64,000 bases of DNA from Mycobacterium lentiflavum (GTDB lineage: Bacteria; Actinomycetota; Actinomycetes; Mycobacteriales; Mycobacteriaceae): assembly GCF_022374895.2 (NCBI RefSeq), contig NZ_CP092423.2, positions 3,100,001 through 3,164,000 of the forward strand, given 5' to 3'. Shown in pieces: positions 1 through 7,977 of this stretch (positions are counted from its first letter, which is position 1; every line of letters begins with the position of its first letter). The position numbers and the translations under genes are program-made. The notes beneath the pieces were generated by a model. That model made no database searches. It saw nothing but the letters and a program-made list of their open reading frames with translations, and was not told the origin of the DNA.

Positions 1-1
1 T

Positions 2-1030
2 GATACCACGGTGCCGCCCGACATCAACGCCCTTCTCGGCGCGGCGAATACGGCGCTGGGCGCCATCCCACACGAGAACTTGAAGACCGTCGTCGACGAG
101 TCGTACACCGCGGTGGGCGGGCTCGGTCCGGAGCTTTCCCGGCTGATCGTCGGCACCTCGGATCTGGCGAGAGATGCTCGTAAGAATCTCGACCCGATGA
201 CGGCGCTGATCGACCAGGCGCAGCCGGTACTCGATTCGCAGAACCACACATCGGACGCGATTGCCGGGTGGGCATCACACCTGGCCACGGTCACCACTGA
301 ATTGCAAACCCACGATTCAACTGTGGCCAACGTCATCGATCAGGGCGGGCCCGCCTTGGGGGAGGTGCGTCAACTGATCGAGCGCGTGCAACCCACCTTG
401 CCGATCCTGCTGGCGAACCTGGTCAGCGTCGGCCAGGTCGCCCTCACCTATCAAAACGACCTCGAGCAGTTGCTGGTGGTATTCCCGATGTCGATCGGTG
501 CCGAGCAGGCCGGCATTCTCGCCAACCTGAACACCAAGCAGGCATACCGCGGTCAGTATCTGAGCTTCAATCTGAACCTCAACCTGCCGCCACCGTGCAC
601 CACGGGATTCCTTCCGGCCCAACAGCAGCGCGTCGCCTCGGCCGAAGACTACCCGGGCCGCCCGGCCGGCGACCTGTACTGCCGAGTCCCGCAGGATTCG
701 CAGCTCAATGTTCGTGGCGCCCGGAATATCCCCTGTGAAACCGTGCCCGGCAAGCGCGCGCCGACCGTGAAAATGTGTGAGAGCAACGAACAGTATGTGC
801 CGCTCAACGACGGCTACAACTGGAAGGGCGACCCCAACGCCACGTTGAGCGGTCAGGACATCCCGCAGCTGCCGCCCGGGCCGGCGCCGCCAATCGCGGC
901 CGCTCAGTACGACCCGGCGACCGGCACCTACACCGGGCCCGACGGGCGTCAATATACGCGATCCGACCTGGCTCAAACCGCGCCGAAAGACAAGACATGG
1001 CAATCGATGCTGCTGCCGCCGGGGAACTGA
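2..1030 (+). CDS. MceF-type Mce family protein, 5' end outside window
   Basis: This is the C-terminal part of the last Mce protein of an mce operon. Mce proteins form the periplasmic lipid-binding tunnel of ABC-type lipid importers. The reading frame is open to the window edge, so the true start and the N-terminal MlaD domain lie upstream; the GTG at 11 is only an internal codon. Visible family features are the helical Mce segment with the residues ESYTAVGGLGPEL, the cysteine-rich block around PPCTTGFLPA, DLYCRVPQDS and VRGARNIPC, and the terminal GxYxGPDGRxY stretch ending in a short tail, all typical of MceF. Two Mce-associated proteins follow directly. Which mce operon this is cannot be told from the fragment. 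Confidence 0.88.
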   Translation, partial: DTTVPPDINALLGAANTALGAIPHENLKTVVDESYTAVGGLGPELSRLIVGTSDLARDARKNLDPMTALIDQAQPVLDSQNHTSDAIAGWASHLATVTTELQTHDSTVANVIDQGGPALGEVRQLIERVQPTLPILLANLVSVGQVALTYQNDLEQLLVVFPMSIGAEQAGILANLNTKQAYRGQYLSFNLNLNLPPPCTTGFLPAQQQRVASAEDYPGRPAGDLYCRVPQDSQLNVRGARNIPCETVPGKRAPTVKMCESNEQYVPLNDGYNWKGDPNATLSGQDIPQLPPGPAPPIAAAQYDPATGTYTGPDGRQYTRSDLAQTAPKDKTWQSMLLPPGN

Positions 1031-1075
1031 CGGTGATGACAAGACTCACCCAGCATGATGCGGATGGAGGACGGT

Positions 1076-1678
1076 ATGTCGCTACTGACTGAGTCGGAAC
1101 AGGTGCAGGTCGAGCACCCCGAGGCCGATCCGGGGGACCAACACGTCGAACCCGATGCGGCGAAGGCGGATGCCGCGCCGCCGACCCGGCTGAAACGATC
1201 CGCGCCGCATCACGCGGCACTGTTCGGTGTGGCCGTCGCCGTTACACTGGCGGTGCTGTTGTGCTGGTTGGGCTTTCGTGTTCACCAGGCACAGCAGGGG
1301 CAGGCCGAGCGCAGTCAGTTGCTGCACGCGGCCCGGCAGGGCGCGCTGAACCTGACGACCATCGACTATCGGCATGCCGACGCCGATGTGCATCGCATTC
1401 TGGACGGGGCGACGGGCGAGTTCTACAACGACTTCTCCAAGCGCTCACAGCCGTTCATCGAGGTACTGCAGCAAGCCAAGGCCGTCACGGTCGGCACCAT
1501 CACCGAGGCGGGCCTTGAGGCACAGAACGTCGGCGGCGCCGACGCGCTGGTTGCGGTGTCCGTGCAGACCTCGAATGCCGGTGAAAGCGACCCGGTTCCG
1601 CGGGTGTGGCGGATGCGGATCACCGTCCAGAAGGTGGGGGATCAGGTGAAGGTCTCCAATGTCGGATTCGTGCCGTGA
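1076..1678 (+). CDS. Mce-associated membrane protein (Mas)
   Basis: This is a single-pass membrane protein of about 200 residues of the Mas type that follows mceF in mycobacterial mce operons and is thought to stabilise the import complex. It has an acidic cytoplasmic N terminus (about residues 1-45), one membrane helix (about 48-69) and an extracytoplasmic domain of the SnoaL-like Mas fold. I chose ATG 1076 over ATG 1055 because GGAGG lies just upstream at 1066-1070. Its stop overlaps the next start as GTGA, which implies translational coupling. The family is recognised from position, topology and length, not from a catalytic motif. Confidence 0.82.
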   Translation: MSLLTESEQVQVEHPEADPGDQHVEPDAAKADAAPPTRLKRSAPHHAALFGVAVAVTLAVLLCWLGFRVHQAQQGQAERSQLLHAARQGALNLTTIDYRHADADVHRILDGATGEFYNDFSKRSQPFIEVLQQAKAVTVGTITEAGLEAQNVGGADALVAVSVQTSNAGESDPVPRVWRMRITVQKVGDQVKVSNVGFVP

Positions 1679-2250
1679 GCGCGCTGGACTCGCCACCCAT
1701 GGGCGAGCGTTCTGACACCGAAACTGACGACACACCGGAAACCGATCGGAGCCCGGCGCGGCGCCGTATCGGCTGGTCGCGACTGATCGCCTACGCGCTG
1801 TTGCCCGCGCTGGCGTTGTCACTGGCCGGCGGCGCGGGTTATCTGAAATGGCGGGCGGCCTGCGTGCACGACGACGCCGCCGCCCGTGCGCAATCCGTGC
1901 AGGCCGCGACCGACGGCACCGTCGCGCTGCTGTCCTATCGGCCCGACACCGTGCAGCAGGATCTCGAGGCAGCGCAGGGCCGGCTGACCGGTACATTCCT
2001 GAACGCCTACACGAAACTGACGCACGACGTGGTGATCCCCGGTTCGAAGCAGAAGCAGATCTCCGCCGTGGCCACCGTCCCCGGCGCCGCGTCGGTATCG
2101 GCCGCCACGGACCACGCCGTCGTGCTGCTCTTCGTGAACCAGACCGTCATCGTTGGCCAGAACGCGCCGACCAACACCGCATCGAGCGTCCGTGTGACCC
2201 TCGACAAGATCGACGGACGTTGGCTGATCTCACAATTCGACCCGATCTGA
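1675..2250 (+). CDS. Mce-associated membrane protein, second copy
   Basis: This second Mas-like protein has about 191 residues, an acidic N terminus, one membrane helix near residues 36-55 and an extracytoplasmic SnoaL-like domain. GTG 1675 is taken as the start because it overlaps the previous stop (GTGA). An upstream in-frame ATG at 1606 would bury 70 bases in the preceding gene, and ATG 1699 is the other alternative. Tandem Mas genes after mceF are the usual arrangement, so both are probably accessory subunits of the same lipid importer. Confidence 0.8.
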   Translation: MSALDSPPMGERSDTETDDTPETDRSPARRRIGWSRLIAYALLPALALSLAGGAGYLKWRAACVHDDAAARAQSVQAATDGTVALLSYRPDTVQQDLEAAQGRLTGTFLNAYTKLTHDVVIPGSKQKQISAVATVPGAASVSAATDHAVVLLFVNQTVIVGQNAPTNTASSVRVTLDKIDGRWLISQFDPI

Positions 2251-2260
2251 GCGCACGACC

Positions 2261-2638
2261 ATGCAAGCGCGTCTGGGCCCAGCCGAAAAGCCTTTCGCGG
2301 CGGCGGCTTTGGCAACTGCATTGTTACTCCCGACGGCGGTGGCGCCGCGCGCGCACGCGGACACGGTGGCCTATCTGGTCAACGTGACGATGCGGCCGGG
2401 CTATCACTTGGCCAACGCCGATGCTGCCTTGAACTACGGACACGGCATCTGCGACAAGGTATCTCAGGGCCGCAGCTACGCCCAAATCATGAGCGATGTG
2501 AAGGCCGACTTCGACACCGCCGACGAATATCAGGCCTCCTACCTGATCAGCCAAGCGGCTAACGAGTTGTGCCCCGCGCTGATCTGGCAACTACGAAACT
2601 CCGCAGCCCACTACCGACCGCCGGCCGCGGGCGGCTGA
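2261..2638 (+). CDS. DUF732 domain secreted protein
   Basis: This is a small exported protein of 125 residues. An Ala/Leu-rich signal sequence ends near residue 34 (AHA before D), followed by a DUF732 domain with its usual conserved cysteine pair (GICDK and ELCPAL) and a short Pro/Gly tail. DUF732 proteins are abundant in mycobacteria and have no known biochemical role. It starts 10 bases after the second Mas gene and may be the tail of the mce transcript. Confidence 0.78.
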   Translation: MQARLGPAEKPFAAAALATALLLPTAVAPRAHADTVAYLVNVTMRPGYHLANADAALNYGHGICDKVSQGRSYAQIMSDVKADFDTADEYQASYLISQAANELCPALIWQLRNSAAHYRPPAAGG

Positions 2639-2664
2639 CGGAGCCAATCGGAAGGAAAACCGAC

Positions 2665-3321
2665 ATGCGTCATCGACCACTGGCCCTGCTCGCATCGCTG
2701 TGCACCGCCACCGGTGCCGTGTTCGGTGTGCCCACCGCGCAGGCCGACAACAAGCGACTCAACGACAGCGTGGTGGCGAACGTCTTCACCGTTCAGCATC
2801 AGGCCGGCTGCAGCAATGACGTGAAGATCAATCCGCAATTGCAATTCGCCGCCCAACGGCATGCGGTCGACGTCCTCACCAACCGAAACCTCAACGACGA
2901 CATCGGCTCTGACGGGTCCACACCGCAAGACCGCGCGAACGCCGCCGGTTTCCACGGGCGGGTCGCCGAGACGGTCGCGCTCAATCCCGCGGTAGCGATC
3001 AGTGGCATCGAGCTGATCAACCAGTGGTATTACAACCCGGCGTATTTCGCGATCATGTCCGACTGCGCCAACAGCCAGATCGGGGTGTGGTCGGAGAACG
3101 CGCGGGATCGCACCGTCGTGGTCGCCGTCTACGGACAACCCGACCGCCCTGTTGCCGCGCCACCCAGGGCAGCACCGCCGCCCGCTGTAGCGCTGCAGGA
3201 GAATGTCCCACTCGATCCCAGTCCCGACTATGACGCGAGCGACGAGATCGAGTACGGCATCAATTGGCTCCCGTGGATCCTGCGCGGCGTGTATCCGCCG
3301 CCGGCAATCCCGCCTCAGTAG
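2665..3321 (+). CDS. CAP (SCP-like) domain secreted protein
   Basis: This exported protein of about 218 residues has a cleaved signal peptide (AQA before D near residue 26) and a CAP/SCP-like domain. The domain shows the helix NPQLQFAAQRHAVDV, an HGRVAETVA segment where CAP proteins carry the His/Glu cluster, and the terminal strand VVVAVYGQ. A Pro-rich linker and a C-terminal tail ending in PPPAIPPQ follow. ATG 2665 has a GGAAGGA ribosome site at 2650-2656; longer in-frame starts overlap the DUF732 gene. CAP proteins of bacteria are poorly understood and may bind lipids or the cell wall. Confidence 0.8.
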   Translation: MRHRPLALLASLCTATGAVFGVPTAQADNKRLNDSVVANVFTVQHQAGCSNDVKINPQLQFAAQRHAVDVLTNRNLNDDIGSDGSTPQDRANAAGFHGRVAETVALNPAVAISGIELINQWYYNPAYFAIMSDCANSQIGVWSENARDRTVVVAVYGQPDRPVAAPPRAAPPPAVALQENVPLDPSPDYDASDEIEYGINWLPWILRGVYPPPAIPPQ

Positions 3322-3601
3322 GGCGAACCGGCTCAGCTGGGCGTCCAGGTAAACGGCAGCCAGTACACGCCCGTGCCGTCGCCGGGGCGTCCCGGGGCCG
3401 GGCCGCCCGCCTCGCGCAAGACGCCGGAGAGCCATTGGCGGTCACCGTATCCGGCTCCGACGCCGGTTTCCGGACAATGCATTGGTTTGCAGTGAGGGCC
3501 ATCCGCCGCGTCTGAGCTGTGGCGTCGACACCACTGCGTGTTAGCCTGTCGATTCCCGACGCGTTAGCCCCGGGCTCGGCAGACAAAGGAGTAACCGCGC
3601 A

Positions 3602-3913
3602 ATGATGCGTTTCGTCCAAGCCGCGTCCGCGGCCGTGCTCGTCAGCGCGATTGCGGTGCCGCTGGCCGGCTGCAGCAGCAAGTCGACCGTCAAGCCCGAT
3701 GGCGCAGCGCAATCGGTGGTCGACGTCGTCGCCAAGCAGACCGGCTTTCGTCCCGCCGATGTGCACTGCCCGGACGGTGTAGAGGCCAAAGTCGGCGTCC
3801 AGTTCGACTGTCACTTCACCGGTCCGGAGGGCAAGGAGTACACCGCCAACATGAAGATCACCAAGGTCAACGGCGAGCAGGTCGACTTCGCCGTCAACAC
3901 CCACCCAAGCTAG
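3602..3913 (+). CDS. DUF4333 lipoprotein
   Basis: This small lipoprotein of 103 residues has the lipobox LAGC with Cys24 as the lipidation site, followed by a DUF4333 domain. The domain is a short beta-rich fold with two cysteines (VHCPDG and FDCHF) and a KVNG turn. AAAGGAG precedes the ATG by about ten bases. The function of the family is unknown and it is common in mycobacterial envelopes. Its TAG stop shares the palindromic bases CTAG with the stop of the convergent gene, so the two coding regions overlap at their ends. Confidence 0.85.
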   Translation: MMRFVQAASAAVLVSAIAVPLAGCSSKSTVKPDGAAQSVVDVVAKQTGFRPADVHCPDGVEAKVGVQFDCHFTGPEGKEYTANMKITKVNGEQVDFAVNTHPS

Positions 3914-4869
3914 AGCACGCCGGGCCGCAGCCGATCGGCGGTGGCCGCAAGCACCTCGCGGCACCCGGTCCACATTTGCTTGATGATCTCGGCGGCCGGT
4001 GGGAGGTCGTCGATCCGGCCGGCGACCTGACCGGTGTTGGCGACGCTGGCGTCCATATCGCCTTCGAAATAGAGTTGCTGGACGCGTTGCAACGCCGCGC
4101 TGCCTTGCTCGAAAGAGGTTGACCTATCTAGCTTTTCGGCGGCCGGCGTCCGGATCACGCGCATCATCCGCTTGCCGTCCAGGGGGAGCAGCACGGTGCC
4201 GGTGTCGTCGGCCGCCACGACCGCCTGTTTCAGGTTGCTGTGCACCGGCGAATCCGCCGAAGCCAACAACCGGGTGCCCATCTGGACGGCTTCGGCGCCG
4301 AGTACGAACGCGGCGGCCATTGATCGCGCGTCGCAGATTCCGCCGGCCGCCACGATCGGAACGTCGACGTGCGCGGCCACCAAGGGGAGCAGCACCATCG
4401 TCGACGCCCCGAACCGGTTCTTGAACCCGCCACCCTCGACCCCCTCGACAACGAGGCCGTCCACGCCAGCGTCGACGGCTTTCTTGGCGGCTTCCAGCGT
4501 GCCGACCACGTGGAACACGGTGATGGCCGCGTCGTGCAGCCGCTCGGTGAACAGCGAGGGGCTTCCGGCCGAGGTGGTGACGAACCGAATGCCGTTGGCG
4601 ACAAGCAGGTCAACGACCGTCAGGTCACGGTTGAACAGCAGTGCGATATTCGCGCCCACCGAACCGCTGGTGAGGGTATGCACCCGCTGAATGTCGGCCC
4701 GCCCTTGATCGGAGGTGGTCTCGATGATTCCCAATGCGCCGGCATTGGATACCGCGGCGGCGAGCTGAGCGCCGGCGATGTAGGTCATCGGCGCCTGGAT
4801 GATCGGGATGTCGATCCGCGCGAGTTCGCAGACCCGGTTGGTCCCGGGCTCGACGCGGCCGGCCGTCAT
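3910..4869 (-). CDS. Nitronate monooxygenase / NPD-like FMN protein
   Basis: This TIM-barrel flavoprotein of 319 residues belongs to the 2-nitropropane dioxygenase / IMPDH-like group. The family signature QAPM lies near residue 25, the phosphate-binding loop is VAAGGICD, and GAEAVQMGTRLL forms the late FMN site. Where classical nitronate monooxygenases carry a catalytic His (GGH), this protein has GGGFKNRFG, so the substrate is uncertain and the name is generic. ATG 4869 overlaps the stop of the upstream nuclease gene as ATGA, so the two are translationally coupled. Confidence 0.8.
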   Translation of the reverse strand: MTAGRVEPGTNRVCELARIDIPIIQAPMTYIAGAQLAAAVSNAGALGIIETTSDQGRADIQRVHTLTSGSVGANIALLFNRDLTVVDLLVANGIRFVTTSAGSPSLFTERLHDAAITVFHVVGTLEAAKKAVDAGVDGLVVEGVEGGGFKNRFGASTMVLLPLVAAHVDVPIVAAGGICDARSMAAAFVLGAEAVQMGTRLLASADSPVHSNLKQAVVAADDTGTVLLPLDGKRMMRVIRTPAAEKLDRSTSFEQGSAALQRVQQLYFEGDMDASVANTGQVAGRIDDLPPAAEIIKQMWTGCREVLAATADRLRPGVL

Positions 4870-5246
4870 CGGTCCCGCGGATCGACGAGCTGGCGGAAAC
4901 GCTCCGCTGCAAAGACGGATGCACCGAGGCTTCGCACTCGATCGGTCAGCGCCCGATCGGACGTCACGACCCGGATCTCGTGCGGTCTGGGGTCGGCGTG
5001 AACCAGTCGGACGATCTCGTCGTCGGCCGAGTTCGCTGCCGCTTTGGGCGCATGCGCGACCTCGATCACCGTCGACGTGATGGCAGTCGAAGGCGGCCGC
5101 TCGAACACCACCGTCACCGTGTCTCCTCGTCCGCTGGCCCACCTGTCCAATTTGTCTACCAAACCGACCATCGCACCGTCACGATCCCTCCACCAACCGT
5201 CGGCGCGACTGCCGATGACGTTCATACCGTCGACGATCCAGCGCAC
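4866..5246 (-). CDS. NYN/YacP-like PIN-fold ribonuclease
   Basis: This protein of 126 residues opens with the strand WIVDGMNVIG, the DGxN motif of NYN-type PIN-fold nucleases. It continues through a DDEIVRLV helix and the SDRALTDRV acidic motif. These supply the metal-binding aspartates expected of YacP/Rae1-like RNA endonucleases. It is the first gene of a two-gene unit coupled by ATGA to the FMN protein. No functional link between the two is evident. Confidence 0.78.
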   Translation of the reverse strand: MRWIVDGMNVIGSRADGWWRDRDGAMVGLVDKLDRWASGRGDTVTVVFERPPSTAITSTVIEVAHAPKAAANSADDEIVRLVHADPRPHEIRVVTSDRALTDRVRSLGASVFAAERFRQLVDPRDR

Positions 5247-5267
5247 CAGCCCACACTAGGGCCGTCG

Positions 5268-6143
5268 CTAGTCTGTGCTGCGCGCGAGGATATCGGCGGC
5301 GACTCGCTCGGGGACCTCGATGTGGGGGCAGTGTCCGGCGTCGTCGTACTCGATCAGATCGGCCGCCGGCAGTTGGTCGTGAAGTTCTTCGGCGATCGCC
5401 GCACCCGACACCGGATCACGCATGCCCCACAGGAACGAAAGCGGGACGGTGGTGCTGGTCAGTGCGCGTTCGAGGCGAACCTTATTGGCGGCACGTTCTG
5501 GTATGTAGCGCAACAGTTTTCGCTGAATATCGCGATCGGGGTCGTTTTCCCGGAACGCGCGATAGTGCAACACGGCGAGTTCGCGGTCGAGTGGATGCTC
5601 GGGGGAGAACACCTCACCCCAGGTGCGAACAAACAGCGATTCGGTGAAGGCACGTGCAAGCAGTGCCCCCACCACGGGAATCAGGCTGGCGCGCTGCGCG
5701 ATTCGGGGCCGATATCGATCGGCGAAGAGGCCGGCGTTGAGAAGGATGCATCGCTTGATGTCCGCACCCCCTTCTTCCCGACGGGCGAGCAGCTCGGTTG
5801 CCACGATCGCGCCGTAGTCGTAGGCGACCACCGTCGGCGCCGACGCAGCGTATGCGGCGATGACTGCCTGCGCGAGGTCGGCCTGTTCGAACACGCTGTA
5901 GCGGTGTCCGAGCGGCTTGTCGCTCGCGCCGTAGCCCAGGAAGTCAAAACTGATCACCTCATGGTGCCGTGCCAACCGCGGCTCGATCGCCGACCATTCG
6001 AAGGACGACGCGGGAAAACCATGCAGCAAAACCAACGGCGTGCCCTGGCCAACCCGACGCACGAAGACGCTTCGCGGCGCACCACGCAGGGTCATGACCA
6101 CCGCCTCTCCGCCGCGCCGCCACTCTTCCAGTGCGGTGGTCAT
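5268..6143 (-). CDS. Alpha/beta hydrolase with Asp nucleophile (haloalkane dehalogenase/epoxide hydrolase-like)
   Basis: This protein of 291 residues has an alpha/beta-hydrolase fold. HGFPA at 41-45 is the oxyanion region. The nucleophile elbow reads AYDYGA with Asp109 in place of Ser, as in haloalkane dehalogenases and epoxide hydrolases. The catalytic His is in DDAGHCPH (His271). Such enzymes open epoxides or remove halides through an alkyl-aspartate intermediate; the substrate here is unknown. It is transcribed divergently from an HxlR-family regulator, and two matching palindromes sit in the 88-base gap, so HxlR control is likely. Confidence 0.83.
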   Translation of the reverse strand: MTTALEEWRRGGEAVVMTLRGAPRSVFVRRVGQGTPLVLLHGFPASSFEWSAIEPRLARHHEVISFDFLGYGASDKPLGHRYSVFEQADLAQAVIAAYAASAPTVVAYDYGAIVATELLARREEGGADIKRCILLNAGLFADRYRPRIAQRASLIPVVGALLARAFTESLFVRTWGEVFSPEHPLDRELAVLHYRAFRENDPDRDIQRKLLRYIPERAANKVRLERALTSTTVPLSFLWGMRDPVSGAAIAEELHDQLPAADLIEYDDAGHCPHIEVPERVAADILARSTD

Positions 6144-6161
6144 ACACCCTCCCGGCGATCA

Positions 6162-6176
6162 GTCTCAATTCGAGAC
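6162..6176. promoter_or_regulatory. HxlR-type operator, distal copy
   Basis: This is the palindrome GTCTCaattcGAGAC with perfect 5-bp arms. Aligned on centres, its 17-base core matches the second palindrome at 6192-6212 at most positions (consensus GTCTCAnTTyGA). The centres are 33 bp apart, about three helical turns, consistent with two dimers on one DNA face. Confidence 0.6.
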
Positions 6177-6191
6177 CAAACGCTAGCAGGA

Positions 6192-6212
6192 GTGGTCTCA
6201 CTTTGAAACCAC
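6192..6212. promoter_or_regulatory. HxlR-type operator, proximal copy
   Basis: This 21-base near-perfect palindrome has arms GTGGT/ACCAC and TCA/TGA around CTT, with one mismatched pair. It ends 6 bases before a TACGAT -10 box (6219-6224) for the HxlR gene, so bound protein would cover the -35 region. This suggests autorepression as well as control of the divergent hydrolase. Confidence 0.6.
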
Positions 6213-6218
6213 CGCAGG

Positions 6219-6224
6219 TACGAT
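6219..6224 (+). promoter_or_regulatory. Candidate -10 box of the HxlR gene
   Basis: TACGAT fits the mycobacterial TANNNT -10 pattern. Seven bases separate it from ATG 6232, so transcription would start at or next to the start codon (leaderless). Confidence 0.45.
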
Positions 6225-6231
6225 CGATGCC

Positions 6232-6678
6232 ATGCGCTACGAGGAGCTTGCCGATTTTCCCTGCTCCATTACCAGGCCGCTGGTGGTCCTCGGCGATCGG
6301 TGGACATTGCTGGTCCTCAAGACCGCGTTCAACGGGGTCCGTCGTTTCAACGCTTTCCAGACCGCTCTCGGAATTTCGCGCAGCAGGCTGCAGGACCGGC
6401 TCGACCGCCTCGTCGAACACGAGATTCTGACCAAAACCAAGTCCTCCGATGGCAATTACGAGGAGTATCGGCTCACCCGAAAAGGCCAGGACGTCTATCC
6501 GGTATTGATGGCGCTGCGCGACTGGGGCGATCGGTACATGGCCCCGGACGGCCCGCCCGTGCACTTCCGCCATCGCGACTGCGCAGGCGAGGCGCACGTC
6601 AGCCTCGCCTGCGACGCGTGCGGCAACACCCTCACCGCGCGCGATGTCGACCCCATCCCTGGCCCCGGACTGAGCTGA
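6232..6678 (+). CDS. HxlR-family transcriptional regulator
   Basis: This winged-helix regulator of 148 residues has the HxlR hallmark N-terminal cysteine (Cys11 in FPCSI) followed by VLGDRWTLLVL, the recognition region FQTALGISRSRLQDRLDRLV and the wing YRLTRKG. A C-terminal extension carries DCAGEAHVSLACDACGN, resembling a small Cys/His zinc-binding knuckle. Cys11 and the knuckle suggest redox, electrophile or metal sensing. It probably controls itself and the divergent hydrolase through the paired palindromes in the intergenic gap. Confidence 0.9.
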   Translation: MRYEELADFPCSITRPLVVLGDRWTLLVLKTAFNGVRRFNAFQTALGISRSRLQDRLDRLVEHEILTKTKSSDGNYEEYRLTRKGQDVYPVLMALRDWGDRYMAPDGPPVHFRHRDCAGEAHVSLACDACGNTLTARDVDPIPGPGLS

Positions 6679-6778
6679 ACACTAAAGGGCCACTAACACG
6701 CGGTTTTGATGGCTAGACACTTTGAGTAATTGGTACGGTCACCGGTATCAGTTCCCGGGATCGACAAGGAGAGCGCCA

Positions 6779-7963
6779 ATGACGTCGTTAGCCGATACGA
6801 GCGACCGCGTGCTTTCGCTGGCTCGCGGCATGCGCGACCTCGTGGCCGAGCAAGCCGCGGAGTCCGAGCGGATCCGCACGCTTTCCCCGCCTATCGTGGA
6901 CCAGATGTGGGCCAGCGGGCTGATGTCGTCGTTCAACCCCGCGGTGGCCGGTGGTCTCGAGCCGTCCTTTACCGAGATGATCGAGACCTGGATCGAAATG
7001 GCTTGGCAGGATGGCTCATTCGGGTGGATCGGCATCGCCAACCTGCCGTCGTCGTTCGCCGCGGCGGCCTATCTGCCCGACCAGGGTTTCGCCGAGGTGT
7101 TCACCACCCACGACAACCGCGTGACGATGGGCGGCCAGTTCTTTCCCAACGGCCAGGGCATCGTGGTCGACGGCGGTTATCAGCTGAGCGGCTCGTGGAG
7201 CTTCGGTTCCGGCATCGGCCATTCCGAATATGTCGCGGCCGGATTTCTGCCGCTGGACAACGGCGAGATGCGCTGGATCAGCGAAGGGCTGCCCGAGATG
7301 CACGTGGCCGTGCTGCCACGAGACCAGGTCAGCTTCAACGACGGATGGCATGTCCAGGGACTCAAGGGAACCGGGTCCTACGACTACAGCGTCACCGACG
7401 TGTTCGTCCCAGCGAGCCGCACCTTCGAACTGTTTGCCCGCCGGCCGCATCGCGGGACGTCGCCGGCCACCCGGATGGGCCTGATGCCGGTCACCGCCGC
7501 CGGCCACGCATCGTGGGCGCTGGGTGTGGCCAAGAGCATGCTTGACGACGTGCAGGAACTTGCCGCCACCAAATTCCGGATGAGCGACATGGCGTCCCTG
7601 GCCAGCCGCCCCACCTTCCAAAAGGGCCTGGCGCACCATCGCGCGGCCTGGCGTGCGGCCCGCCTGCTGGTGCTGGACGCCTTCACCACCGCCGAGGCAG
7701 CGGTGGCCGCGGGGGAAGACCTGACACCGGCCCTCCGCGCGGATATGCGGGTGGCCGCCGTCTACGCCACCGATACCGCGCGAAGCTGCGCCGAATGGGC
7801 CCACCTCGTCGCAGGGACCAGTGCGATCCGCGAGGGCACCCGCCTCGAGCGCGCGTTTCGCGATATCTACACCGGCACTCAACATGCCTTTATCAGCGAG
7901 AAGGTGGCCATCGACTGCGCGCAGATCTGGCTGGGCATCATCGAGGACCAGCCGGGCCTATAA
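6779..7963 (+). CDS. Acyl-CoA dehydrogenase-like flavin monooxygenase/dehydrogenase
   Basis: This protein of 394 residues has the acyl-CoA dehydrogenase fold. It resembles the HpaB/HsaA-type group D branch, with an N-terminal helical domain, the middle beta domain with LSGSWSFGSGIGHSEYV (flavin/substrate region) and KGTGSYDYSVTDVFVP, and a C-terminal helical domain. ATG 6779 has AAGGAG about eight bases upstream. Members act either as FMNH2-dependent hydroxylases with a flavin reductase partner or as dehydrogenases. No reductase is adjacent, so the reaction is left open. Confidence 0.82.
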   Translation: MTSLADTSDRVLSLARGMRDLVAEQAAESERIRTLSPPIVDQMWASGLMSSFNPAVAGGLEPSFTEMIETWIEMAWQDGSFGWIGIANLPSSFAAAAYLPDQGFAEVFTTHDNRVTMGGQFFPNGQGIVVDGGYQLSGSWSFGSGIGHSEYVAAGFLPLDNGEMRWISEGLPEMHVAVLPRDQVSFNDGWHVQGLKGTGSYDYSVTDVFVPASRTFELFARRPHRGTSPATRMGLMPVTAAGHASWALGVAKSMLDDVQELAATKFRMSDMASLASRPTFQKGLAHHRAAWRAARLLVLDAFTTAEAAVAAGEDLTPALRADMRVAAVYATDTARSCAEWAHLVAGTSAIREGTRLERAFRDIYTGTQHAFISEKVAIDCAQIWLGIIEDQPGL

Positions 7964-7977
7964 GCCGGGTAGGCCCC

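Noticed and set aside
4980..6206. A 408-residue plus-strand open frame
   Set aside because: It is antisense to the NYN nuclease and the Asp-nucleophile hydrolase, with low-complexity composition and no motif.
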